Below are positions 9,700 through 21,890 of a DNA stretch of 64,000 nucleotides, piece by piece. The position numbers were made by a program, and so were the translations under genes. Every line of letters starts with the position of its first letter. Within the stretch, counting starts at the first letter, position 1. The notes below the pieces were generated by a model that was given only the letters and a program-made list of their open reading frames with translations, made no database searches and was not told the DNA's origin. Origin of the DNA: Pseudomonadota bacterium (GTDB taxonomy: Bacteria; Pseudomonadota; Gammaproteobacteria; Acidiferrobacterales; Acidiferrobacteraceae); NCBI GenBank assembly GCA_021795715.1, contig JAJYPD010000003.1:1-64000 (forward strand), given 5' to 3'.

Positions 9700-10341
9700 T
9701 TACTCCGCCACGAAAAGCCAGGGCGCCTCGGCGCGCCGGCGCTCTTCATATTGTTTGATCTGCGCCTCGTACTGGAGGGTCCAGCCCACATCGTCAAGTC
9801 CGCGCAGCAGACATTCGCGGCGGAACGGATCGATCTGGAAAGGCACACGCGTGCCGTCCGGCAAGACCACCGTTTCGGATACGAGATCCACGGTCAGGGC
9901 ATAACCGGGGTTTGCTTCCACATCCCGAAACAGGCGGTCGACCACCGCATCCGGCACGATGACCGGCAGCAGACCGTTTTTGAGACTGTTATTGAAGAAT
10001 ATGTCCGCGAAACTCGGCGCGATTATAGCCCGAATCCCATACTCCAACAGGGCCCAGGGGGCGTGCTCCCGGGACGAACCGCAGCCGAAGTTGGCCCGCG
10101 CAAGCAGGATCTGGGCGCCCCGGTAGCGCGGCTTGTTCAGGACAAAATCCGGATTGGGGCGGCGCTCGGCGTCGGTCCGGCCGTCACCGGCATCGAGATA
10201 GCGCCAGTTGTCGAACAAATTGGCCCCAAAGCCCGCACGCCCGATCGCCTTCAGATACTGCTTTGGGATGATGGCGTCCGTGTCGACGTTCATCCGGTCA
10301 AGCGGTATCACCAGAGCGGTCAATTTTTCAAAAGCGTCCAC
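9700..10341 (-). CDS. leuD: 3-isopropylmalate dehydratase small subunit
   Basis: LeuD pairs with LeuC to isomerise 2-isopropylmalate to 3-isopropylmalate. The 213-residue product has [14 protein letters not shown] and the substrate-loop segment [15 protein letters not shown] typical of the aconitase swivel domain. It begins with GTG; a G-rich run lies just upstream as ribosome site. It is 12 bp downstream of leuC. Confidence 0.97.
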   Translation of the reverse strand: MDAFEKLTALVIPLDRMNVDTDAIIPKQYLKAIGRAGFGANLFDNWRYLDAGDGRTDAERRPNPDFVLNKPRYRGAQILLARANFGCGSSREHAPWALLEYGIRAIIAPSFADIFFNNSLKNGLLPVIVPDAVVDRLFRDVEANPGYALTVDLVSETVVLPDGTRVPFQIDPFRRECLLRGLDDVGWTLQYEAQIKQYEERRRAEAPWLFVAE

Positions 10342-10353
10342 GCACCCCCCCTT

Positions 10354-11751
10354 TCACCAGCCGCGCACATCAACAAAATGACCGGCCACCGCGGCGGCCG
10401 CCGCCATCGCCGGGCTGACCAGGTGGGTGCGGCCCCCAACACCCTGGCGCCCCTCGAAATTGCGATTCGAGGTCGAAGCACAACGCTCCCCGGCCTCGAG
10501 ACGGTCGGCGTTCATCGCCAGGCACATGGAGCAACCGGCATCACGCCACTCAAAGCCCGCGGCCACGAATACGCGGTCGAGGCCCTCGGCCTCGGCCGCC
10601 TTCTTGACCAGTCCCGAGCCCGGCACCACCAGGGCGCGCACGCCCGCGGCGATCCTGCGGCCCTGGACCATGCGCGCCGCCGCCCGCAGGTCTTCCAGCC
10701 GCGCGTTGGTGCAGGATCCGATGAACACCACGTCAATGGGGACATCGACCATCGGTGTGCCCGGTTTCAGGTCCATGTAAGCGAGCGCAGCCGTCATCGC
10801 GGCACGCCGCGCCGCATCGGGTTCGGCGGCCGGATCGGGCACACGCCCGGTGATTCCCACCACCATTTCCGGCGACGTGCCCCACGTCACCTGGGGTGAC
10901 AGCGCCGCCACGTCGATCGTGACTTCGCGGGCGAACACGGCGTCTTCGTCTGAATGCAGATCGCGCCACGCCGCCACCGCCCGCTCCCACAGCGCTCCCC
11001 GTGGTGCGAACGGACGGTTGGCGAGGTAGGTCAGCGTCGTCTCGTCGACCGCCACGAGGCCGGCGCGCGCGCCGGCCTCGATGGCCATGTTGCACAGCGT
11101 CATGCGTCCTTCCATCGACAGCGCCCGCACGGCCGGGCCCGCAAATTCGATGGCATGACCGGTACCGCCCGCGGTACCGATACGGCCAATGACGGCGAGC
11201 GCAAGATCCTTGGCCGTCACCCCGTCTGGCACCTGTCCCTCGAGACGCACGCGCATCGGCTTGGCGCGCTTTTGGAGCAGACACTGGGTCGCCAGGACCT
11301 GCTCGACTTCCGAAGTGCCGATGCCATGGGCAAGCGCCCCGAAGGCGCCATGGGTCGAGGTATGCGAATCACCGCAGACGATGGTCATGCCAGGCAGCGT
11401 CGCGCCCTGCTCCGGACCGACCACATGAACGATCCCCTGGCGGGGGTCGTTCATGGCAAAGAGGGTCACACCAAAATCCGCGCAGTTGCGGTCCAGGGTC
11501 TCGACTTGCACCCGCGACGTGTCGTCGCGGATTCCGAGCGCGCGATCCTTGGTCGGCACATTGTGGTCGGCCACCGCGAGATTGGCGTCCCGGCGCCACA
11601 GACGGCGACCCGCCGCCCGCAGGCCCGCGAACGCCTGCGGGCTCGTCACCTCGTGAACGAGATGCCGGTCGATGTACAAAAGGCAGGTCCCATCAGGCAA
11701 CTCGCGCACCACATGGCTGTCCCAGAGCTTGTCGTAGAGTGTTTTTCCCAT
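10354..11751 (-). CDS. leuC: 3-isopropylmalate dehydratase large subunit
   Basis: Catalytic aconitase-fold subunit that holds a [4Fe-4S] cluster. The 465-residue product has cluster cysteines in [13 protein letters not shown] and in [11 protein letters not shown], and the N-terminal [14 protein letters not shown] segment. A GAGGAAG site lies before the ATG. It opens the leuC-leuD-leuB-asd(-fimV) run; leuA is not in the window. I see no attenuator or leader peptide in the 148 bp before it. Confidence 0.98.
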   Translation of the reverse strand: MGKTLYDKLWDSHVVRELPDGTCLLYIDRHLVHEVTSPQAFAGLRAAGRRLWRRDANLAVADHNVPTKDRALGIRDDTSRVQVETLDRNCADFGVTLFAMNDPRQGIVHVVGPEQGATLPGMTIVCGDSHTSTHGAFGALAHGIGTSEVEQVLATQCLLQKRAKPMRVRLEGQVPDGVTAKDLALAVIGRIGTAGGTGHAIEFAGPAVRALSMEGRMTLCNMAIEAGARAGLVAVDETTLTYLANRPFAPRGALWERAVAAWRDLHSDEDAVFAREVTIDVAALSPQVTWGTSPEMVVGITGRVPDPAAEPDAARRAAMTAALAYMDLKPGTPMVDVPIDVVFIGSCTNARLEDLRAAARMVQGRRIAAGVRALVVPGSGLVKKAAEAEGLDRVFVAAGFEWRDAGCSMCLAMNADRLEAGERCASTSNRNFEGRQGVGGRTHLVSPAMAAAAAVAGHFVDVRGW

Positions 11752-11899
11752 CGTGGCTTCCTCGTGTGGCGGCCATGGTACCCGCGGACCTGTTCAAAGC
11801 CAATCTTTTCGGCCCTGTCCCTGTCGCGGGCATCTCGACAAGATCGCAACCGCGGCCGACAATGGCACGGGAACGGACCGCCTGCCGGTAGTGGAGACC

Positions 11900-12298
11900 A
11901 TGACGTACCTTGAACTGCTTTGCCTCCTGGAAGAGCGCCTCGGCCGCCTGCATATCCCGCTGCGCGCCAACGCCTCGACCGTCCAGGAACTCTTCGATGG
12001 CTGCGCGCTCCACCATGAACTCATGACGGCGCTCGCGCGCGCCGTCTATGTGGGCAACCGCTGCCATCACGTCAAGGACCGGATTACCCCCGAAAAGACC
12101 CTGCAGGCCATAAACCCCATCCGCGCCGCAATCCTGGATGCCGATAACACCGACATCGACACCTATTGCTTTGTCGAGGCCTTCGTCACCGAAGTCCAGA
12201 AGGGGTTCGGACAGCACCAGACCAAACCCCGTCCCCGCCTGCGGCCAGCCGGCGGGCAGATCATAGCCTTTCCACGGCGGCCGGCGGCCCGTCTGTAA
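11900..12298 (+). CDS. Hypothetical protein, 132 aa
   Basis: I do not recognise a family. The product starts MTYLELLCLLEERLG and appears mostly helical, with an acidic middle (AILDADNTDIDTY) and a basic, Pro-rich tail (PRPRLRP, FPRRPAARL). No signal peptide or membrane segment is seen. GGAG lies 6 nt before the chosen ATG; the frame is open upstream toward leuC, but that part is low-complexity. It is divergent from leuC, and its last 38 bp overlap the 3' end of the convergent transporter gene. Confidence 0.65.
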   Translation: MTYLELLCLLEERLGRLHIPLRANASTVQELFDGCALHHELMTALARAVYVGNRCHHVKDRITPEKTLQAINPIRAAILDADNTDIDTYCFVEAFVTEVQKGFGQHQTKPRPRLRPAGGQIIAFPRRPAARL

Positions 12299-13418
12299 GG
12301 CAACCGCGCCGGAACCACGTCATGACCACCAGCAGGAAGGCCACACCCGCCACGACGGCCGCGGCCAGAAACATGTCACGCGGTCCCAGGTCCGACCAGG
12401 CGTAGCCGCTCCACAGGGCGCCGATGCCGGCACCGGCGCCCGCGGCACTCCCATAGAGCGCCTGCGCCCGCGCGCGCGATCCGGGTCCCGCATAATGTCC
12501 CGCCAGCCGCACAGCGGCCGCATGATACAGGCCGAAGGTGAAGGCGTGCAGGAGCTGGGCGGCGATGATGAGGCCGGCGTCCCCGGGGAACATCCCGATC
12601 AATATCCAGCGCCCAAAAGCGAGCGCCAGCGTCGCCGTAAACAGGGTCTGTTCGCGGAAACGCGCAAACAGGCGGTCGGCCTGCCAAAACAGCACCACCT
12701 CGCAGGCCACCGCAAACGCCCACAAAAGGCCGATCTCGAACGTCGTATAGCGGAAACGTTGCAGATAGAGGGTATAAAAGGTGTAGTACGGTCCGTAGCT
12801 CACCTGCATGAGAAAACAGGCCAGCAAAAACACCACCAGGCCGGGCTTGAGCGACAACCGCCGCGTCTCGTGCGCCGCCCCATCGAAGCGCGGCACGGCC
12901 AGTGTCGCAAGCCACAGCCCACATAAAAGAACCGCCAGCACCGGCACGACCAGACCCACACCGTAACGCCCAAGTACCGGGCCCAGTGCCGCCACCATGA
13001 CAATAAAGCCGATCGACCCCCACAGCCGGACGCGCCCGTAATGGATGCCGTGCGCCCGCAACGTGCTGGCTTCGAGGGAGGGCAGTGTCGCGTACCAGAA
13101 AAAACTAAAACCCATCATCACCCAGGCTTCGGCCGCAAAGCTGTGCGCGCCGGGCACGGTGACGAAGATGCTGAAGGCGAGGAAGGCGGCGATGCGCACG
13201 ACCGCCACGCGGTGACCGGCGTGATCGACCAGGAAACCGCCCGCATACGGCGCGGCCACGCGCGCAAGCGCGAGCAGCGCCATCAATTGGCCGATCGCCT
13301 GCGCCCCGAAACCGCGCAGATGCAGGTAGAGGGGCCAGTAGGGCACGAGCACGCCCATGGCGCTGAAATAGGCGAGATAATAGAGCGAGCGCGGCCAGTC
13401 GCGGACCAGGCCCTTCAC
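12261..13418 (-). CDS. MFS transporter, HcaT/phenylpropionate-permease-like
   Basis: A 385-residue major-facilitator protein with about twelve hydrophobic helices. The opening DWPRSLYYLAYFSAMGVLVPYWPLYL and the loop GRVRLWGSIGFI resemble the HcaT (3-phenylpropionate permease) subgroup; the substrate here is unknown. The GTG at 13418 is chosen because GGAGG stands 5 nt before it and the product then starts at the first helix; a longer GTG start at 13502 would add an unlikely hydrophilic leader. It lies 117 bp downstream of aroC and probably shares its transcript. Confidence 0.82.
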   Translation of the reverse strand: MKGLVRDWPRSLYYLAYFSAMGVLVPYWPLYLHLRGFGAQAIGQLMALLALARVAAPYAGGFLVDHAGHRVAVVRIAAFLAFSIFVTVPGAHSFAAEAWVMMGFSFFWYATLPSLEASTLRAHGIHYGRVRLWGSIGFIVMVAALGPVLGRYGVGLVVPVLAVLLCGLWLATLAVPRFDGAAHETRRLSLKPGLVVFLLACFLMQVSYGPYYTFYTLYLQRFRYTTFEIGLLWAFAVACEVVLFWQADRLFARFREQTLFTATLALAFGRWILIGMFPGDAGLIIAAQLLHAFTFGLYHAAAVRLAGHYAGPGSRARAQALYGSAAGAGAGIGALWSGYAWSDLGPRDMFLAAAVVAGVAFLLVVMTWFRRGCLTDGPPAAVERL

Positions 13419-13535
13419 GCCGGCCTCCACGCCCGTCGGCGGCGCGCCCCAGCGGATCCAGCGGCCGCGACCGGCCGCCTCGACAAAAACAGCGTCCGGC
13501 ACACGGGCGGCACAACGGGGATACCGGCTGCCCGC

Positions 13536-14666
13536 TCAGCGATCGCCTTGATCCCCATCCTCCCCAGGATTGCGCCCCGGCACGACCGGCGTGGACTGCA
13601 CGACATCGGCGTTCTGGGCGCGATGACGCAAAACGTGATCCATCAGCACCAGCGCCAGCATGGCCTCGGCAATGGGCGTTGCGCGGATCCCCACGCAGGG
13701 ATCATGGCGGCCCGTCGTGACCACCTCCACCGGCTGGCCGGCGGTGTCGACGGTGCGCCCGGGCACCCGAATGCTGGCAGTCGGCTTGAAGGCAACATGC
13801 ACGATGATGTCCTGTCCGGAGGAGATGCCGCCCAGGATCCCGCCGGCGTGGTTGCTGAGAAATCCCTGGGGCGTCATCTCATCGCGGTGCGCCGAGCCAC
13901 GCATGGCAACGCTCGCGAATCCGTCACCGATCTCCACGCCCTTGACCGCATTGATGCCCATCATGGCATGGGCGATGTCGGCGTCGAGACGGTCGAAGAC
14001 GGGTTCGCCGAGTCCGACCGGCACCGGGCTTGCCGTGACCGTCACCTTCGCGCCCACCGAGTCCCCCGCCCGGCGCAACTCGTCGACATAGATCTCCCAC
14101 GAGGAGACCAGGGCCGCATCCGGGCAAAAAAACGGATTGCTGTTGACCGCGTCCCAGTCGACACGGCCCCCGGCCTTGTGCGGACCGAGCTGGCTCAGAT
14201 AACCGCGCACCACGATGCCGAAGCGTTCACGCAGATATTTGCGCGCGATCGCCCCGGCCGCCACCCGCGCCGCGGTCTCCCGTGCCGATGAACGGCCGCC
14301 GCCCCGGTAGTCGCGCACACCATATTTCTGCTGATAGGTGTAGTCGGCGTGTCCCGGCCGGAAGCGGCTGGCGATGTCGGCATAATCCCGCGATCGCGCA
14401 TCGGTGTTCTCGATCAGCAAAGCGATGGGCGTGCCTGTGGTCCGGCCCTCGAACACGCCCGAAAGGATGCGCACCGCATCTCCTTCCCGCCGCTGGGTGG
14501 TATGCCGCGACATGCCCGGCTTGCGGCGATCGAGATCCGGCTGGATGTCGGCCTCGGCCAGCGCAAGCCCCGGCGGACAACCATCGACGACGCAACCGAT
14601 CGCCGGGCCGTGGCTCTCGCCAAAGCTCGTCACCGTAAACAGCCGCCCGAAGGTGTTGCCTGCCAT
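13536..14666 (-). CDS. aroC: Chorismate synthase
   Basis: AroC converts 5-enolpyruvylshikimate-3-phosphate to chorismate using reduced FMN, the branch point to aromatic amino acids, folate and quinones. The 376-residue product has the signatures [49 protein letters not shown], and a C-terminal [17 protein letters not shown]. It is 6 bp downstream of a 100-residue hypothetical gene and upstream of the MFS gene. Confidence 0.98.
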   Translation of the reverse strand: MAGNTFGRLFTVTSFGESHGPAIGCVVDGCPPGLALAEADIQPDLDRRKPGMSRHTTQRREGDAVRILSGVFEGRTTGTPIALLIENTDARSRDYADIASRFRPGHADYTYQQKYGVRDYRGGGRSSARETAARVAAGAIARKYLRERFGIVVRGYLSQLGPHKAGGRVDWDAVNSNPFFCPDAALVSSWEIYVDELRRAGDSVGAKVTVTASPVPVGLGEPVFDRLDADIAHAMMGINAVKGVEIGDGFASVAMRGSAHRDEMTPQGFLSNHAGGILGGISSGQDIIVHVAFKPTASIRVPGRTVDTAGQPVEVVTTGRHDPCVGIRATPIAEAMLALVLMDHVLRHRAQNADVVQSTPVVPGRNPGEDGDQGDR

Positions 14667-14672
14667 GGTGTC

Positions 14673-14975
14673 TTAGAATCCGTCGCGCTGGACTGTGTTT
14701 AGCATGTCCAGCACATCGGCAAAGGGGATCTGCCGGCGGTAACGCTCCACGATCTCGGTAAATCCCAGACTGCCCTCGCCAAAGACGTGGCGGCCGCCTT
14801 GGATCTCCTCGAACAGGCCCACGAGAATCCTCTCAAGGGCCTCGAAGACGCCCACATAGGGACCGAGGTCGAATTCTTCGCCCTCGGTCTCGATCGCGCT
14901 CAGCATGTCGCGCGTCTCGAAAATCGCCTGGTCAAGCAGGTCCAGAAACTCGTCTGGGTTCGTGGGTGTGTGCAT
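14673..14975 (-). CDS. Hypothetical protein upstream of aroC, 100 aa
   Basis: An acidic, probably helical cytosolic protein starting MHTPTNPDEFLDLLDQAIF, with no signal peptide, membrane segment or metal motif. Its stop codon is 6 bp before aroC, so the two are surely co-transcribed. I do not recognise a named domain. Clean coding character and tight spacing support it as real. Confidence 0.75.
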   Translation of the reverse strand: MHTPTNPDEFLDLLDQAIFETRDMLSAIETEGEEFDLGPYVGVFEALERILVGLFEEIQGGRHVFGEGSLGFTEIVERYRRQIPFADVLDMLNTVQRDGF

Positions 14976-15042
14976 AGGGCGGAAAGTCTACCTGCTGGCG
15001 TCGCGATAGCAAAGGGCCCGTGGTTGCGCTAGCATCGCCTCC

Positions 15043-15441
15043 ATGGTTACCACCGACGTCCTCCCGGACCGCCCGCCGACTTTGCGCCTCGTGCCGATGC
15101 CGGCCGACACCAACGTCGCCGGTGACATCTTCGGCGGCTGGATACTGGCGCAGATCGACATCGCCGGAAGCGTCGTCGCCCACCGCCGCGCACAGGGGCG
15201 GGTGACCACGGTCGCCGTCAACGCAGTCCAGTTCCATCAGCCGGTCTTGGTCGGCGACCTGGTCAGCTTCTATGCGGACGTGACGCGCGTCGGCCGCACA
15301 TCCCTGACCGTCGCCGTGGACGTGTTCGCGGAACGCTTCCGCGAGCCCCATGCCCGCGAATGTGTCCGCGTCACGGCGGCCACTTTGACCTATGTGGCGA
15401 TCGGTGCCGACCGGCGGCCGCGGCCGGTGCCTGCGCCCTGA
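15043..15441 (+). CDS. yciA: Acyl-CoA thioesterase, YciA family
   Basis: A hot-dog-fold thioesterase that hydrolyses acyl-CoAs. The 132-residue product equals the E. coli YciA length and has MPADTNVAGDIFGGWILAQIDIAG, where the Asn and Asp in this segment form the family active site, followed by VNAVQFHQPVLVGDLV. It is convergent with clpB, and the two stop codons are directly adjacent with no room for a separate terminator. Confidence 0.92.
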   Translation: MVTTDVLPDRPPTLRLVPMPADTNVAGDIFGGWILAQIDIAGSVVAHRRAQGRVTTVAVNAVQFHQPVLVGDLVSFYADVTRVGRTSLTVAVDVFAERFREPHARECVRVTAATLTYVAIGADRRPRPVPAP

Positions 15442-18039
<2,598 letters not shown>

Positions 18040-18072
18040 GGGGTCAGGTGCTCAACTGTGATCTGTCGCTAT

Positions 18073-18100
18073 AGATGGGGGCCCGCCGGCATCTTTCAAG
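18073..18100 (-). promoter_or_regulatory. Sigma-32 (RpoH) heat-shock promoter of clpB
   Basis: On the minus strand CTTGAAA (18100-18094) is followed by a 13-bp spacer and CCCCATCT (18080-18073). This matches the enterobacterial RpoH consensus CTTGAAA-N11-16-CCCCATNT at every defined base. It lies 34-61 bp before the clpB start codon, the right place and strand. Confidence 0.82.
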
Positions 18101-18125
18101 CGCACTGGGAGCCCAAAGCGCGCCG

Positions 18126-19154
18126 CTACTGGCTGCGCGAAGCGGGGGCGGCCAGAACGAGGGAATAGTACCCGTTTTGCGTCTCGTCGTGCCGGACCGC
18201 GGCAAAGCCGGCGCGCCCAAGCAGTCCATCGATGTCGTCGCGGGTGAATTTGCGGCTGATTTCCGTCAATATCGATTCCCCGGCGGCGAAATCCACGGTC
18301 AGGCCGATCCGCCGCAGATGGGCCTGTTGCGCGCGCCTTGCCACGAGATGCATTTCGATGCGCCTTTTATGGCGGCTGAAAAACGCCCGGTGGCGGAAAT
18401 CGTCACGGTTGAAATCCGCGTCCAGATGCCGGTTGAGAACTTTCAACACATTCAGATTGAACGCCGCCGTCAATCCGCCTGCATCGTTGTAGGCTGCATC
18501 CAGGACCGCCGCGTCCTTCACGCGGTCAAAACCGACGAGCAGGCAGTCGTCCGGGCACATGCCGGCGCGCAGGCGGCTTAAAAAGTCCATCGCCTCCTCG
18601 TCTGTGAAATTGCCAAGCGTGCCGCCGAGGAAAACGAAAAGCCGCGGTCCTTCCACGGGCGGGATCATGCCAAGATCGGCCACGTAATCGCCGATCAGGG
18701 CGTCGATCTGCAGCCAGGGGTAGCAATCGGCGAGATGACCGGCGGCACGGCGCAACGCCTCGCTGCATACATCGAGCGGCTGGTACAAGACCGGCAGACG
18801 CAGCGCCTCGCAGGCATCGAAAAGGCGGCGCGTCTTCTGCGACGAACCGCTGCCCAATTCGACAATCACGCGTGGCCACACCGCGCCGATGATATCGCGG
18901 CCGTAACATGCCAGAAGACCTTCCTCCGCGCGCGTCGGATAGTATTCGGGCGTGGCACAGATCTGCTCGAACAGCATGGAACCCTCGGCATCATAAAAAT
19001 ATTTTGGCGGCAGACTTTTTGGCCGGGCCGCGAACCCCGCGATCGCATCCTGCTCCAGGTCCGCAGATGCCCGTGCCGCAGACAGGCGCGTGAAGGACAC
19101 GCCGGCCTGTGCGGTCATGCCGTTGGCTGTGATTGGCTGACGGTTGCGCTCCAT
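18126..19154 (-). CDS. egtD: L-histidine N(alpha)-methyltransferase
   Basis: EgtD trimethylates histidine to hercynine with SAM, the first step of ergothioneine synthesis. The 342-residue product has the EgtD-type start region SLPPKYFYDAEGSMLFEQI, TPEYYPTRAE, the SAM loop VELGSGSSQKTR, and VFLGGTLGNFTDEEAMDFL. The start at MERNRQ is fixed by AGGAGGG 5 nt upstream. It is divergent from egtC-egtB with 49 bp between start codons, so both sides probably share one control region. Confidence 0.95.
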   Translation of the reverse strand: MERNRQPITANGMTAQAGVSFTRLSAARASADLEQDAIAGFAARPKSLPPKYFYDAEGSMLFEQICATPEYYPTRAEEGLLACYGRDIIGAVWPRVIVELGSGSSQKTRRLFDACEALRLPVLYQPLDVCSEALRRAAGHLADCYPWLQIDALIGDYVADLGMIPPVEGPRLFVFLGGTLGNFTDEEAMDFLSRLRAGMCPDDCLLVGFDRVKDAAVLDAAYNDAGGLTAAFNLNVLKVLNRHLDADFNRDDFRHRAFFSRHKRRIEMHLVARRAQQAHLRRIGLTVDFAAGESILTEISRKFTRDDIDGLLGRAGFAAVRHDETQNGYYSLVLAAPASRSQ

Positions 19155-19191
19155 GTTGCCCTCCTGGGTGGTATCGGTTCCGCTGCTTACG

Positions 19192-19197
19192 TATGAT
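19192..19197 (+). promoter_or_regulatory. Candidate -10 box giving a near-leaderless egtC transcript
   Basis: TATGAT (5 of 6 to consensus) ends 6 nt before the egtC ATG. Initiation 6-8 nt downstream would place the transcript start at or next to the start codon. No Shine-Dalgarno sequence precedes egtC, in line with leaderless translation. The matching -35 (TGGTAT, 17-bp spacer) is poor, so confidence is modest. Confidence 0.35.
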
Positions 19198-19203
19198 CCC
19201 CTC

Positions 19204-19977
19204 ATGTGCCGCCTTGCCGCCTACACGGGACCGTCGATTTCCCTCGAGCAGTTCCTGCTTGCGCCGGAACACGGCCTGCCGGTGCAGTCTTATGCGCCGC
19301 GGGAAATGCAAAGCGGCCGGGTCAATGCCGACGGCTACGGCATCGGCTGGCTTGGCAATGCGGGTCCGGCGCGTCTGGTCTACGATAAACCGATATGGGC
19401 GGATCACAATCTGCCGACCCTTTCCCGGGCTCTTTGCGCGCCGACATGGATCGCCGCGGTGCGCGGAGCGACGCCGGGGCTTGCCAATCATCCGGCCAAC
19501 ACGCAGCCCTTTCTCGCCGACGGCCTTCTCTTTACCCACAACGGCCTCATCGACGATTTTGGCGTCGTGCGCGCGCGCATCCGCCGCCAGCTGAGTCCGC
19601 AGATCGAGGCGTCCATAGAGGGGACGACGGACTCCGAATACATTTTCGCGCTCATCCGGCAGATTCGTGCCGACGGTGTCATGGATCCGCGCGAAGCGCT
19701 TGCCGCCCTCGCCGGCCGGCTCGCTGACGTGCTGGGCGCACGCCGCGCGCTCGTCAATATCATACTCGCCGAAGACCACCGCCTCCACGCGCTTCGGCAT
19801 GCCTATGGCGATACGGCTCCCTCCTTGCATTTCACGACGGATGATGAGGAATACGCAAGCGGCCTGCTCGTTGCCTCCGAACCCACCACCTGCGGAAGTT
19901 ACTGGCAGACGGTGCCGGAGGGTCATATCCTGACACTCGACCCGGACCTGCCGGCGGAGCTCGTTGCCCTGTCATGA
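19204..19977 (+). CDS. egtC: Class II glutamine amidotransferase EgtC (gamma-glutamyl-hercynylcysteine S-oxide hydrolase)
   Basis: EgtC removes gamma-glutamate from the sulfoxide made by EgtB. The 257-residue product begins MCRLAAYTGP, so after Met removal Cys2 is the N-terminal nucleophile, as class II amidotransferases need; this fixes the start even though the frame is open upstream. Further family segments are NADGYGIGW, RGATPGLANHPANTQPF and FTHNGLIDDF. Its presence implies that EgtB uses gamma-glutamylcysteine. It overlaps egtB by 4 bp. Confidence 0.92.
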   Translation: MCRLAAYTGPSISLEQFLLAPEHGLPVQSYAPREMQSGRVNADGYGIGWLGNAGPARLVYDKPIWADHNLPTLSRALCAPTWIAAVRGATPGLANHPANTQPFLADGLLFTHNGLIDDFGVVRARIRRQLSPQIEASIEGTTDSEYIFALIRQIRADGVMDPREALAALAGRLADVLGARRALVNIILAEDHRLHALRHAYGDTAPSLHFTTDDEEYASGLLVASEPTTCGSYWQTVPEGHILTLDPDLPAELVALS

Positions 19978-21107
19978 CATCCGTCGAACATCTGCAGAAA
20001 CTGCGCTTGCGGGCAGTGGCGCTCGCCGAATCGCTGCCTGCCCCCGCACAGACGATGAGCCACCATGCCGACTTGAGCCCGCTGCTCTGGCATGTTGGGC
20101 ATATGCTCTATATCGAGCAACACTGGCTGCTTGAACGCGTAGGCGGCCTGTCGCTGCCTGCAGAACAAGGCTATCTGTTTCGCGCCGACGGGATGCCGCG
20201 GCGGCTGCGCAGCCGCTTTGTGCCCCCTCTCGATGTGTTAAAGGGTGCGATCGCCTCGTGGTCTGCCGACATGCCCTCACTCCTTGCGCAGCACGCCGCA
20301 CATGCCCTTCTTCAGGACGGGTATCTCGTGCATTTTCTTGTTCAGCACCACAGCCAGCACATCGAGATCATGCAACAGATTTTGCTTGCGTATGCCGTCC
20401 AGCACGCCGCGCCTTACCATCCCGAAACCGCGCTGACACCCCGCCCCGTGGCCACCGTTGGCATCAGCCGCCCGACGGGATTTGCGACCATGGGCGCCGA
20501 TCTGCCGCGCGCCTACGACAACGAACGCCCGGCTCACCAGATCAGTCTGTCCGCTTTCCGGATCGGCCTGCAGCCGGTGTGCAACGCCGCCTATCTCACC
20601 TTCATCCTTGACGGCGGCTATCAGAATCGCCGGTGGTGGACGAGCGAAAGCTGGCAATGGCAGCGAAACCTGGGCGTGACCGCCCCGCTCGGCTGGCGGC
20701 AGGACCCAGACGGCCATTGGTATGCCGTAGGGCCCGGCGGCCCCCACGACCTTCAGGGCGAGGCGGCGGTCCAGGGCGTGAGCGCTTACGAGGCGGCCGC
20801 CTTTGCGCGCTACGCCGGCTGGCGCCTGCCGACCGAGCAGGAGTGGGAGTGCGCGGCCCGCGAAGGCCAACTGGAGGGCATCGGCGGCGCGTGGGAATGG
20901 TGCGCCAGCACCTTCCACCCCTATGGCGGCTTTCGCGCGTTTCCTTACCGGGGCTATTCCATGCCCTGGTTCGACGGCATGCACAGGACGCTGCGCGGCC
21001 ACAGCCCCTATACCGATCCCTCCCTGCGCCGACCCACCTTCCGCAACTTCTACACACCCGAAAAGCGCCACGTCTTTGCCGGCCTGCGGCTGTGCATCGA
21101 CGGATGA
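19974..21107 (+). CDS. egtB: Ergothioneine biosynthesis sulfoxide synthase EgtB
   Basis: Iron enzyme that joins hercynine to a cysteine-containing thiol with oxygen. The 377-residue product has an N-terminal DinB-like domain with the likely three-His iron site (His in PLLWHVGHM near 40, and His125/His129 in QHHSQHIEIM), then an FGE/sulfatase-modifying domain with GWRLPTEQEWECAAREG, GAWEWCAST and RRPTFRNFYTPEKRHVFAGLRL. It is shorter than mycobacterial EgtB (about 430). Coupled to egtC by ATGA overlap. EgtA and EgtE are not seen nearby. Confidence 0.93.
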   Translation: MTSVEHLQKLRLRAVALAESLPAPAQTMSHHADLSPLLWHVGHMLYIEQHWLLERVGGLSLPAEQGYLFRADGMPRRLRSRFVPPLDVLKGAIASWSADMPSLLAQHAAHALLQDGYLVHFLVQHHSQHIEIMQQILLAYAVQHAAPYHPETALTPRPVATVGISRPTGFATMGADLPRAYDNERPAHQISLSAFRIGLQPVCNAAYLTFILDGGYQNRRWWTSESWQWQRNLGVTAPLGWRQDPDGHWYAVGPGGPHDLQGEAAVQGVSAYEAAAFARYAGWRLPTEQEWECAAREGQLEGIGGAWEWCASTFHPYGGFRAFPYRGYSMPWFDGMHRTLRGHSPYTDPSLRRPTFRNFYTPEKRHVFAGLRLCIDG

Positions 21108-21890
21108 ACCACGCGCCGTTTCCCCCGACGAGAGGCCGCAAATGGGGCGCGCTGTCCTGGGAAACCGGGATCGTGGACCGTATGGCCCCATGAGGGCGCC
21201 GGCCCGCGCGCCCTGGATTGGGGCGCTGGGATCCCCGGGGCGGCGCCCAGAAGGCTTCGTCTGCGTAGCGCCCGGTCATGCCCGCACGCGGCCTTGCCGC
21301 AAGCCCAGCAGATCTTTGGCATATCGATCGCGAAACCGCCTTTCCATCCGACGGCCTCAAGCAACACATCAAGGGCGCGACCTGCAAGGCGCCCGGGCGT
21401 TGTTTCTCAATCGCCCCGCACGCCGGTGTGACCGCCAGACCGCAATGCCGATGCCGCAGCCGTTGCGGTCGCGCCGTGCGCGGTACGGGCGCACCAAAGG
21501 CGCGCCCGCAAGACGGGACGGCGTGTCGATATCCGGGCAGGCGGTCTACGCCCGCCCGCACGGACTAAACATCCCGCAGGCGACACACCTTCCCCGGCGC
21601 GCACGTTCGGGGTTGCCGCGTCCGGGATCGTCACGGGCAGACTTCCCCGCCGCTCAAGGACTCAAAGACCGGGATCCTGCCGGAATATGGTCCCGGGCCT
21701 TTCCCGGCGTCGGGACCCCTGTCCTTATCCCCCAGGCACCGTCAGCAGAAAACGACGAGCGCTCTTCATTGACGGATAGGCGGATGGGCGTCTACAGTGG
21801 GTCCACGGATTCCCGTCTCCGCGCCTTTGGCGCATCGCCAGCCGACGGCATACGGAATACGCAGACCGCCCGCGCTTCTCGAAACGGACA
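21108..21890 (+). other. Gene-free GC-rich stretch between egtB and nadC
   Basis: About 780 bp in which I find no convincing gene. Long open frames exist on both strands but have Arg/Pro/Ala-biased translations without motifs, as expected by chance at this base composition. It contains GC-rich inverted segments around 21187-21250 that could end egtB transcription, and a candidate nadC promoter near its right end. A heavily decayed gene cannot be excluded. Confidence 0.6.
21769..21798 (+). promoter_or_regulatory. Candidate nadC promoter
   Basis: TTGACG (21769-21774), an 18-bp spacer and TACAGT (21793-21798) form a fair sigma-70 match on the strand and side of nadC, giving a leader of about 85 nt. 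It is the best such pair I noticed in this gap, but chance matches occur. Confidence 0.4.

Noticed and set aside
21108-21890. A gene continuing the egtB frame or a minus-strand 105-codon frame
   Set aside because: Translations are Arg/Pro/Gly-rich without motifs, ribosome sites or known similarity.
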